From contig CAITNA010000014.1 of the NCBI GenBank assembly GCA_903893675.1, positions 1 to 8,570 of the forward strand: a DNA stretch of 8,570 nucleotides. The letters are read 5' to 3'. Under the pieces are notes generated by a model that did no database searches, was not told where the DNA came from, and saw only the letters and a program-made list of their open reading frames with translations. A program made the translations under genes and the position numbers. Each line of letters starts with the position of its first letter. Position 1 is the stretch's first letter. The stretch comes from an uncultured Micrococcales bacterium (lineage in GTDB: Bacteria; Actinomycetota; Actinomycetes; Actinomycetales; Microbacteriaceae). Below, piece after piece: positions 1 to 5,817 of this stretch.

Positions 1-681
1 GGCCTCAGCAGGTGCAACGAGGTCAGCCATGGCCTTCTTCTTTGCGGCATCGGTCAGCACGCTCTCATCCACGTTGAATACATAGATGATCGGCTTTGCC
101 GTCAGCAGGCCGAGTTCCTTGATCGGAGCTAGGTCGATGCTCGAGGCCGAGAGTGGCTTGCCTGCGTCGAGCCATGCCTTGGCTTCATCCACGGTCTCAA
201 GAACCACAGGCTCAAGCTTCTTGCCTTTGACCTCTTTTTCGATGCGGGTGCGGGCTTTGTCGAGAGTCTCGAGGTCGGCCAAAATCAGTTCGGTGTTGAT
301 GGTCTCGATGTCGCTCGCGGCGTCAACCTTGCCGTCGACGTGAACGACATCCGAGTCGACGAAACCACGAACCACCTGGGCGATTGCGTCAGCCTCTCGG
401 ATGTTCGCCAAGAACTTGTTGCCAAGCCCCTCACCCACGGATGCTCCGCGCACGATGCCCGCAATATCAACGAATGACACGGGTGCCGGAAGTAGCTTCT
501 CGCTGCCGAATACCTCGGCCAGCTTGGCCAATCGAGGGTCTGGCAGGTTGACCACGCCAACGTTCGGTTCGATCGTTGCGAATGGGTAATTCGCCGCCAA
601 AACGTTGTTCTTGGTCAGTGCGTTGAACAGGGTCGACTTGCCAACATTTGGGAGACCGACGATTCCGATAGTAAGAGCCAC
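1..681 (-). CDS. ychF: Ribosome-associated P-loop ATPase YchF, 3' end cut off by the window edge
   Basis: Translating the minus strand from GTG at 681 gives 227 residues that run off the window edge at base 1. The N-terminus has the P-loop GLPNVGKS (residues 9-16), the Walker B/G3 segment VDIAGI (71-76) and, near 203-206, NVDE. NVDE is the NxxE form typical of YchF/OLA1 in place of the NKxD of true GTPases, which in this family goes with a preference for ATP. The family is about 360 residues long, so the missing third should hold the TGS domain. YchF binds ribosomes, is a negative regulator of stress responses, and has been reported in E. coli to affect translation of leaderless mRNAs. The GTG start puts the P-loop at the usual distance from the N-terminus. 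No Shine-Dalgarno is visible; a TAAACT hexamer lies 8 nt upstream, so the mRNA may be leaderless. It is divergent from the exonuclease gene, about 20 bp away. Confidence 0.96.
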   Translation of the reverse strand, partial: MALTIGIVGLPNVGKSTLFNALTKNNVLAANYPFATIEPNVGVVNLPDPRLAKLAEVFGSEKLLPAPVSFVDIAGIVRGASVGEGLGNKFLANIREADAIAQVVRGFVDSDVVHVDGKVDAASDIETINTELILADLETLDKARTRIEKEVKGKKLEPVVLETVDEAKAWLDAGKPLSASSIDLAPIKELGLLTAKPIIYVFNVDESVLTDAAKKKAMADLVAPAEA

Positions 682-703
682 GAGAACCAAGTTTAATGGT
701 GTG
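682..703. promoter_or_regulatory. Divergent ychF / exonuclease promoter region with overlapping -10 elements
   Basis: The start codons of the two divergent genes are only about 20 bp apart. On the minus strand TAAACT (695 to 690) fits the TAnnnT pattern and lies 8 nt before the ychF GTG. On the plus strand TTTAAT (692-697) lies 6 nt before the GTG at 704. The two hexamers share four base pairs. I see no convincing -35 element on either strand. The position is seen directly; promoter activity is inferred. Confidence 0.45.
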
Positions 704-1282
704 GTGTCCATAGACTTCACCGCCATCGACTTCGAGACGGCCAACTCGAGCTCCGCGAGCGCGTGTGCCGTTGGCCTGGTCAAGGTGCGCGGCGGGCAGA
801 TTGTCGACACGTATGAGACGTTGATTCAGCCACCGGCATCCGTCGGTTATTGGCACCCGGGCAACATCGGCGTTCACGGCATCAACCCCGAGGATGTCGT
901 CGGCGCACCGACTCTGGTCGAGGCCCTAGGCATGATGATCGAGTTCATCGATGGCGACGTGCTGATTGCCCACAACGCCCCGTTCGACATGGGGGTTCTG
1001 CGCGGATCGGCCGACGAGGTCGGTTTCGAACTGCCCGAGCTGCACTACGCCTGCTCGCTGGCCATCTCCCGCAAGACCTATCACCTAGAGAGCTATCGCC
1101 TGCCTGCCGTGGCCTATGCAGTGGGCTTCGAGGACTTCGACCATCACGACGCCCTTGCCGATTCAACCGCCTGCGCGCACATCATTATTCATGCGGCAAA
1201 GCGCAACGGGGCCGACACCTTGGATGTCCTGCTCAGCGAGACCAAACAGGTGCTGAAACCGGTGGCTAAGCCCGCCGCATAA
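704..1282 (+). CDS. DEDDh-family 3'-5' exonuclease (DnaQ/epsilon-like, stand-alone)
   Basis: The gene encodes a 192-residue protein that is essentially a single RNase T/DnaQ-like domain. All three Exo motifs are visible: Exo I FTAIDFET (Asp9 and Glu11), Exo II HNAPFD (Asp95), and Exo III HDALAD (His148 and Asp153), which makes it the DEDDh subtype. Such proteins remove nucleotides from 3' ends using two metal ions. Stand-alone versions are usually annotated as epsilon-like, but no polymerase partner is implied here and the true substrate is unknown. The frame stays open upstream to 605, but that part is antisense to ychF and has no family resemblance. I chose GTG 704 because it starts the protein a few residues before the Exo I strand and lies 6 nt after a -10-like TTTAAT; GTG 701 is a one-codon alternative. 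The ATG at 696 is out of frame. The C-terminal ~20 residues are a simple Lys/Pro/Ala-rich tail. rmuC follows 29 bp downstream. Confidence 0.9.
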   Translation: MSIDFTAIDFETANSSSASACAVGLVKVRGGQIVDTYETLIQPPASVGYWHPGNIGVHGINPEDVVGAPTLVEALGMMIEFIDGDVLIAHNAPFDMGVLRGSADEVGFELPELHYACSLAISRKTYHLESYRLPAVAYAVGFEDFDHHDALADSTACAHIIIHAAKRNGADTLDVLLSETKQVLKPVAKPAA

Positions 1283-1296
1283 ATGTCGGTGGTGGG

Positions 1297-1311
1297 TGCG
1301 ATAGTTGCCCC
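1297..1311 (+). promoter_or_regulatory. Putative extended -10 promoter of rmuC (leaderless start)
   Basis: TGC followed by GATAGT (1300-1305) resembles an extended -10 element (TGn plus hexamer). Six bases separate it from the ATG at 1312, so transcription would start at or next to the start codon. There is no Shine-Dalgarno. It lies in the 29-bp gap after the exonuclease gene, so rmuC could have its own promoter or be read through from upstream. Confidence 0.4.
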
Positions 1312-2514
1312 ATGAATCTTTCAACTATCGCTCTCATGATCGCCAGCCTCGGGGTTGGCGTTGTAATCGGCATTCTTTGGTGGAACCAAAAGCTAACTGC
1401 GCTACAAGGTGCGAAGTCGGTCGTCGACGCCCGCATCGTTGAGCTTGAGGCTGCCAAGGCCAAGGCTGACGAAGAAGAGAAGACCTTCCTCAAGGAGTTC
1501 GGCCCGATCAAGAACATGGTCGATCAGATGAACCAGGGGCTCGAGGCTCTAAAGACTCAGTCAACCTCTAACTTTGGCTCAATCAACACTTCGTTGAAAA
1601 ACCAAGAAGAGCGAAACCAAAAGATCGACCAGACCACCTCAGCTCTCAAGAGCATGCTCGGCCACAACCAGGAGCGCGGCGCTTGGGGCGAGGTTCAGCT
1701 TGAGAATCTCTTGAACGCAAGCGGACTTCAGGCTGGTCGCGACTACTTAAAGCAGACCGTTCTTGAAAACGAGGATGGCCGTTCAATCAAGCCTGACTAC
1801 ATCGTGCGTTACCCAAACAAGCGTTTCGTCGTCATCGACGCAAAGTTCCCTTTCAGCTACTACGAGCAGGCGATGGAGATCACCGACACTTCGAGTGCTC
1901 GCGAGGCAGAACGCCGAGTCGAACTTCTCGACGAGCACATCAAGGCAGTCAAGAAGCACATCGACGACATCAATAAGAAGACTTACTTCACCGGGTTCGA
2001 CGAAGCCAAAGATCTCAGCGAGTCACCAGAAGTGACGATGATGTTTTTCCCTGTTGAGTCGGTCTACAGCAACACTCTTTCTCACGACGCGTCGCTATAC
2101 GACTACGCCTTCGAGCGTCAGGTTCAGTTGGTTTCACCAATGCAGTTGTTTGGTGCGTTGCGCACTATTAACTACATGTGGAGACACCAGGCTCAAGAGA
2201 GCTCAGTTCGCGAGATCGTGCAGCTTGGCACCCAGCTCTTTGAGCGTCTCAAGACCGTCGCCGGTCACGTCGAAAGCGTGGGCAAGAGCCTAAACACCAG
2301 TGTTAAGCACTTCAACAGCCTGGTCGGCAGCATCGAGACCAATCTTTTGGGCACAACCCGAAAGCTCACCGAGGAAGGCCTCAAACTAGGTCGCTCGGGT
2401 GAAATCGAGGATCCGAACGCAATTGAGACCCAGGCTCGCACATTTAAGAAGCCAGAGCTCACCTCTGACCCGGCGTCCCTAACCGCCGAGGCTTCGGGGG
2501 ATGAAGACCACTAG
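1312..2514 (+). CDS. rmuC: DNA recombination protein RmuC
   Basis: The 400-residue product begins with a hydrophobic segment (about residues 5-24) that should anchor it in the membrane. A charged, heptad-like coiled-coil stretch follows (roughly 28-120), then the RmuC domain. In that domain GAWGEVQLENLL (123-134), PDYIV (161-165) and VVIDAKFP (173-180) supply the Glu, Asp and Asp-x-Lys of a PD-(D/E)xK nuclease-like fold. The later conserved blocks MMFFPVESVYS and LVSPMQLFGALRTINYMW are also present. RmuC is known for limiting inversions at short inverted repeats in E. coli; its biochemical activity is predicted rather than firmly shown. The length is normal for actinobacterial members. The last ~35 residues are acidic and low in complexity. 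The ATG start gives a sensible membrane anchor and lies 6 nt after a -10-like sequence. The stop codon lies inside an inverted repeat, and a strong intrinsic terminator follows. Confidence 0.96.
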   Translation: MNLSTIALMIASLGVGVVIGILWWNQKLTALQGAKSVVDARIVELEAAKAKADEEEKTFLKEFGPIKNMVDQMNQGLEALKTQSTSNFGSINTSLKNQEERNQKIDQTTSALKSMLGHNQERGAWGEVQLENLLNASGLQAGRDYLKQTVLENEDGRSIKPDYIVRYPNKRFVVIDAKFPFSYYEQAMEITDTSSAREAERRVELLDEHIKAVKKHIDDINKKTYFTGFDEAKDLSESPEVTMMFFPVESVYSNTLSHDASLYDYAFERQVQLVSPMQLFGALRTINYMWRHQAQESSVREIVQLGTQLFERLKTVAGHVESVGKSLNTSVKHFNSLVGSIETNLLGTTRKLTEEGLKLGRSGEIEDPNAIETQARTFKKPELTSDPASLTAEASGDEDH

Positions 2515-2537
2515 TTCTTCCTTTCTGTCTAGTGGTC
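2506..2537 (+). repeat. Perfect 9-bp inverted repeat containing the rmuC stop codon
   Basis: GACCACTAG (2506-2514) is the exact reverse complement of CTAGTGGTC (2529-2537), with a 14-nt pyrimidine-rich loop between them. The rmuC TAG stop (2512-2514) forms the end of the left arm. No T-tract follows directly, so this is not an intrinsic terminator by itself. It sits 5 bp before one and may act as a 3'-end stabilising stem. Confidence 0.8.
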
Positions 2538-2542
2538 GAAAT

Positions 2543-2568
2543 GGCGTCTGTGGGGGCAGGCGCCTTTT
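2543..2568 (+). terminator. Intrinsic terminator of rmuC
   Basis: GGCGTCTG (2543-2550) pairs with CAGGCGCC (2557-2564): 8 pairs, one of them G-U, around the 6-nt loop TGGGGG. TTTT follows (2565-2568). This is a textbook intrinsic terminator 28 bp after the rmuC stop codon. Confidence 0.8.
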
Positions 2569-2596
2569 CGCTATCCGCCAGGGTTCGAAAAGCCCA

Positions 2597-2621
2597 TTTA
2601 GGTTTGGCTAAACTAATCCGA
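2597..2621 (+). promoter_or_regulatory. Putative promoter of the 1-phosphofructokinase gene
   Basis: TAAACT (2609-2614) matches TAnnnT and is the same hexamer seen before ychF, which predicts a start near 2621 and a leader of about 89 nt. A short inverted repeat, TTTAG (2597-2601) with CTAAA (2608-2612), overlaps it and could be an operator. No good -35 is seen; TTCGAA at 2584-2589 is 19 bp away and weak. The assignment rests on there being no better candidate between the rmuC terminator and the kinase gene. Confidence 0.35.
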
Positions 2622-2654
2622 GCACGGCAAACAACGTAGTTCGCTGATTTCAAA

Positions 2655-2684
2655 GGCCCCACCTCAACGCTTGGGGCCATTTTT
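2655..2684 (+). terminator. Terminator-like hairpin in the leader of the 1-phosphofructokinase gene
   Basis: GGCCCCA (2655-2661) pairs with TGGGGCC (2672-2678), a 7-bp perfect GC-rich stem around a 10-nt loop. ATTTTT follows, with the T-run at 2680-2684. It has the form of an intrinsic terminator, yet the kinase Shine-Dalgarno starts only 12 nt later at 2697. That leaves no plausible room for a promoter in between. It may be an attenuator, the end of a short RNA, or a backup terminator for rmuC. Confidence 0.6.
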
Positions 2685-2709
2685 ATGAAAGCAACCAAGG
2701 AGTAAGTGC

Positions 2710-3738
2710 ATGTCCGCGACCGCATCACACATCGTCACACTGACGCCTGCGCCTACCCTGGACCGCACCTACTTCGTAACCAACCTCGTCTCAGGTGCCG
2801 TAAACCGCGCCGACAGCGTCGGTGAAGAACTCGCAGGCAAGGGCATCAACGTCAGCCGCGGACTTCACCTTGCAGGCATCGCGAACATCGGAATCGTTCC
2901 AATCGGAAACGCAGACCCAGCAGTTCTCGCCCGCACCGGATCATCAGACTTCTTGCACCCACTCTGGGTCGACGGAACGCTTCGCGTTTCAACCACCATC
3001 CTTGAAAACGGTGGAACCACTACCAAGATCAACGAGACTCCTCGCCCACTGAGCCAAGACGACTGGAACGCAGTTGTCGAGCTCACCGAGAAGACCGTTC
3101 GCGAAAGCGGAGCGAAGTGGTTGGTCATTGCAGGTGCACTGCCGACCTACAAAGAAACCGGCACTCCAGTTGAGCTCCAGCCACTTTTCGAAAAGATGAA
3201 GTCGCTTCACGTAAAGACTGCACTCGACACTTCGGGCGACGCACTGACCCACTGGGCCAAGCGTGGCGCGGCAACCATGATGAAGCCAAACACCGAAGAG
3301 CTCGCGTCGATCGTCGGTCGCAACCTATTTACTATCGGCGACGTCATCGACGCGGCACGCGAGGTCAACAGCTATGGCGTTGAGCTTGTTCTTGCCAGCC
3401 TCGGTGCCGACGGCATGGTTGCAGTAACGAAAGATTCAGCCTGGTCATCGAAGACTGACGCAGTTCGCGTGATCAACACCGTAGGCGCTGGCGACGCAAC
3501 CCTTGCTGGCTTCCTTTGTGCTGTCATCCAGAACCCAGTTGCCGCTGGTGAACTAGACCACGGGCTCGACTACAACGTGGCACTCGGCGTGAAGACCGCT
3601 GTTCAGTGGGGAGCCTTGGCTGTGACCCAGCCAACCTCAGGACTCACCTCGGTCGAGAACTTGCCGACCTCATACCTTTATGAAAACCCAGAGCGCTCGA
3701 CCCCGCTCGACGAGCCTGCAATCGGCAAACCTAGCTAA
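2710..3738 (+). CDS. 1-phosphofructokinase-type sugar-phosphate kinase (PfkB family)
   Basis: The 342-residue product is a PfkB/ribokinase-fold kinase of the FruK/LacC branch. The first family signature appears as GKGINVSRGLHLAG (43-56) and the second as NTVGAGDATLAGFL (256-269), with Asp262 as the expected catalytic base. GGTTTKINE (101-109), KPNTEEL (192-198) and an early TPAPTLDR also fit fructose-1-phosphate kinases. The usual reaction is ATP plus fructose-1-phosphate to fructose-1,6-bisphosphate, in the cytosol. No fructose PTS gene is adjacent. Instead fructose bisphosphatase and aldolase follow, so activity on fructose-6-phosphate or tagatose-6-phosphate is possible; sequence alone cannot decide. 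The start is set by AAGGAG (2697-2702), 7 nt before ATG. Codon use (many GCA, CCA, GTT and AAC) resembles the aldolase gene and suggests high expression. It converges with glpX, 26 bp away. The last ~15 residues are a variable tail. Confidence 0.9.
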   Translation: MSATASHIVTLTPAPTLDRTYFVTNLVSGAVNRADSVGEELAGKGINVSRGLHLAGIANIGIVPIGNADPAVLARTGSSDFLHPLWVDGTLRVSTTILENGGTTTKINETPRPLSQDDWNAVVELTEKTVRESGAKWLVIAGALPTYKETGTPVELQPLFEKMKSLHVKTALDTSGDALTHWAKRGAATMMKPNTEELASIVGRNLFTIGDVIDAAREVNSYGVELVLASLGADGMVAVTKDSAWSSKTDAVRVINTVGAGDATLAGFLCAVIQNPVAAGELDHGLDYNVALGVKTAVQWGALAVTQPTSGLTSVENLPTSYLYENPERSTPLDEPAIGKPS

Positions 3739-3764
3739 TCCGCGAGCGCGGCCAAAGCTAAAAA

Positions 3765-4727
3765 CTATTTGTTGCGCTCTACGCGCACGTCGATGACCTG
3801 ACCGTCATCCAAGTCGCTATCTAGCAAGAACACCTGAACATCGAGAACGCCTTCGCGCTTTTCTCGGATGCCTCGCACCAAAAGCCCGTCGGTCAAACCG
3901 GTCATGATGAACACCAGGCGTTCACCTGCGACCAAGTCTTGTAGTTCGTATTTCTTCTCGAGGTCATAGCCCGACTCGAGTGCTCGGGCAAGTTGATCAA
4001 CATCGCCAGGGGCGAGACGCGCCTGCATGTGACCACCAAGGATGCGCACTGCACAAGCCGTTGCAACACCCTCTGGTGCCCCGCCGATGCCGATGAGCAT
4101 GTCGATGCCGCTGTCATCGGTGGCCGCAGCAACCGCCATGGCAACATCGCCCTCGTCAAACGAAACCCAAGTCGCGCCGCTGGCCTCGACTTCGGCGATT
4201 AGCTCAGCGTTGCGTGGCTTGTTGATCACGGCAACGCGGATGTCGGTCACCGGAACATCCTTGGCCTCGGCCAATCGACGAATGTTCTCGGTGGCGCTCA
4301 GGTCTATGTCGCAAACGTCGATGCCGTCGGCCCCGGTGACCAGTTTCTGCATATAGAAAACGTTGCTGCAATCGAGCATGGTTCCGCGCTCGGCGGCGGC
4401 AATCACACTGACCGCACCCTCGATGTTGTGGGCCGCAAGGGCCGTGCCGTCAATCGGGTCGACGGCGATGTCCCAGCGCGGCTTGGCACCGACCGCGCCG
4501 ACCACCTCGCCGTTGAACAGCATCGGCGCTTCGTCTTTCTCGCCCTCGCCAATCACAACCACCCCGGTGAAGTTGGCCTCGCGCAGGCTGGCACGCATCG
4601 CATCGACAGCGGCCTGGTCGACGGCGAATTTGTTGCCGACTCCAACCAACGGCCAAGCAGCCGCGGCAGCGGCCACGGTCGCGGTCAACAGATCGAGCGT
4701 CGGAGCGCCGACTTGGTCAAGGTTCAT
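3765..4727 (-). CDS. glpX: Class II fructose-1,6-bisphosphatase GlpX
   Basis: The 320-residue product matches class II FBPase, which hydrolyses fructose-1,6-bisphosphate to fructose-6-phosphate in gluconeogenesis. Conserved blocks are GEGEKDEAPML (60-70), DPIDGT (90-95) and GGAPEG (215-220). By alignment from memory with E. coli GlpX, the metal ligands are all present: Asp37, Glu61, Asp90, Asp93 (Glu in E. coli) and Glu219. A small difference is GNK (31-33) where many members have GDK. Length is normal. In actinobacteria this is commonly the main FBPase. The ATG start is favoured by TAAGGT (4739 to 4734) 6 nt upstream and by the absence of a Shine-Dalgarno, suggesting a leaderless mRNA. It is convergent with the PfkB kinase gene and divergent from fba, so the enzyme opposing the kinase has its own promoter. 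Confidence 0.96.
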   Translation of the reverse strand: MNLDQVGAPTLDLLTATVAAAAAAWPLVGVGNKFAVDQAAVDAMRASLREANFTGVVVIGEGEKDEAPMLFNGEVVGAVGAKPRWDIAVDPIDGTALAAHNIEGAVSVIAAAERGTMLDCSNVFYMQKLVTGADGIDVCDIDLSATENIRRLAEAKDVPVTDIRVAVINKPRNAELIAEVEASGATWVSFDEGDVAMAVAAATDDSGIDMLIGIGGAPEGVATACAVRILGGHMQARLAPGDVDQLARALESGYDLEKKYELQDLVAGERLVFIMTGLTDGLLVRGIREKREGVLDVQVFLLDSDLDDGQVIDVRVERNK

Positions 4728-4778
4728 CCACTAACCTTAAACCGAAAGCCCCCAACGACGCCTTTTAGGAGATTCGTC
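4728..4778. promoter_or_regulatory. Divergent glpX / fba promoter region and fba ribosome-binding site
   Basis: This 51-bp gap holds both promoters. TAACCT (4732-4737, plus) and TAAGGT (4739 to 4734, minus) both fit TAnnnT and overlap by four base pairs within the near-symmetric TAACCTTA. The minus element is 6 nt from the glpX ATG (leaderless). The plus element would start fba RNA near 4744, giving a leader of about 35 nt with TAGGAGA (4766-4772), a strong Shine-Dalgarno 7 nt before the fba ATG if measured from AGGAG. No clear -35 is seen. Confidence 0.5.
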
Positions 4779-5804
4779 ATGCCAGTTGCAACCCCAGACC
4801 AGTACCTCGAGATGCTCGACCGCGCAAAGAACAACGGCTTTGCCTATCCGGCAATCAACGTTTCTTCGTCGCAGACTCTGAACGCAGCACTCGCTGGTTT
4901 GCAGGCAGCAGGCTCGGATGGAATCATCCAGGTGACTACCGGTGGCGGCGACTACTGGTCGGGCCCAACCGTGAAGAACATGGCTTCGGGTGCTGCTGCG
5001 ATGGCGGCTTTCGCTCGTGAGGTTGCCAAGAACTATGGAATCACCGTTGCACTTCACACTGACCACTGCGCGAAAGACCAGCTCGACAAGTTGGTTCGCC
5101 CACTGATCGCAATTTCGCAGGAGCGCGTAAAGCGCGGTGAAGACCCACTATTCAACTCACACATGTGGGACGGCTCGGCTGTTCCGATGGCAGAGAACCT
5201 GCAGATCGCGCAAGAGATGCTCAAGCTCACCAGCGGCATCGGCGCAGTTCTTGAAATCGAAGTTGGCGTTGTCGGCGGCGAAGAAGACGGCGTCGAGGGC
5301 GGCCACGGCGAGCACCTCTACACCACGCCTGCAGACGGCCTTGCGACTGCCGAGGCACTCGGCCTTGGCGAGAACGGTCGCTACATGGTTGCTCTTACTT
5401 TCGGAAACGTTCACGGTGTCTACAAGCCAGGAAACGTTGTTCTCAAGCCAGAACTGCTCGGCGAGATTCAGTCGGTAGTTGGCGCAAAGTATGGCAAGCA
5501 CAAGCCTTTCGACCTCGTGTTCCACGGTGGTTCGGGTTCGACGCCACAGGAGATCGCCGAGGCAGTTAGCCACGGTGTCATCAAGATGACCATCGACACC
5601 GACCTGCAGTATGCCTTCACCCGCCCAATCGCGGCTCACATGTTCACTAACTACGACGGCGTTCTCAAGATCGACGGCGAAGTTGGCAACAAGAAGGCCT
5701 ACGACCCACGTGCATGGGGCAAGGTTGGCGAGGCCGGAATGTCGGCTCGCGTTGTCGAGGCTGCTACAGAGCTTGGCTCGGCTGGCAAGTCGCTTTCGCT
5801 CTAA
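4779..5804 (+). CDS. fba: Class II fructose-bisphosphate aldolase
   Basis: The 341-residue enzyme is a zinc-dependent class II aldolase (FbaA type), cleaving fructose-1,6-bisphosphate to DHAP and glyceraldehyde-3-phosphate or making it in reverse. HTDHC (93-97) holds the catalytic Asp95 and zinc ligand His96. GNVHGVYKPGNV (209-220) and FHGGSGS (248-254) give the other zinc ligands His212 and His249. The Gly-rich EVGVVGGEEDGVE block (161-173) is present. The frame is open upstream to 4428, but that part is antisense to glpX; TAGGAGA at 4766-4772 fixes the start at ATG 4779. One residue is odd: the block usually read as KMNxDTDTQ is KMTIDTDLQ here, so Thr271 replaces an Asn normally conserved (Asn286 of E. 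coli FbaA, linked to substrate binding and catalysis). Everything else looks intact and codon use suggests high expression. A small MORN-like gene follows 13 bp downstream. Confidence 0.97.
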   Translation: MPVATPDQYLEMLDRAKNNGFAYPAINVSSSQTLNAALAGLQAAGSDGIIQVTTGGGDYWSGPTVKNMASGAAAMAAFAREVAKNYGITVALHTDHCAKDQLDKLVRPLIAISQERVKRGEDPLFNSHMWDGSAVPMAENLQIAQEMLKLTSGIGAVLEIEVGVVGGEEDGVEGGHGEHLYTTPADGLATAEALGLGENGRYMVALTFGNVHGVYKPGNVVLKPELLGEIQSVVGAKYGKHKPFDLVFHGGSGSTPQEIAEAVSHGVIKMTIDTDLQYAFTRPIAAHMFTNYDGVLKIDGEVGNKKAYDPRAWGKVGEAGMSARVVEAATELGSAGKSLSL

Positions 5805-5817
5805 TCCGAGTCTAGAA

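Noticed and set aside
605..703. N-terminal extension of the exonuclease frame to ATG 605
   Set aside because: It is antisense to the conserved P-loop region of ychF and would put 33 unrelated residues before the Exo I motif.
2685..2705. Six-codon mini-ORF (MKATKE) just before the kinase gene
   Set aside because: It overlaps the kinase Shine-Dalgarno, has no ribosome-binding site of its own, and follows the terminator-like T-run. It is more likely chance than a leader peptide.
3740..3751. CCGCGAGCGCGG hairpin as a bidirectional terminator
   Set aside because: The stem is at most 4-5 bp and no T-tract follows on either strand.
4428..4778. Open frame running upstream from fba, antisense to glpX
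   Set aside because: It has no family resemblance, lies opposite a well-conserved gene, and the strong Shine-Dalgarno at 4766-4772 fixes the fba start at 4779.
5157..5639. 160-codon minus-strand open frame inside fba
   Set aside because: It is a shadow of a strongly conserved gene, with no motifs and no start signals.
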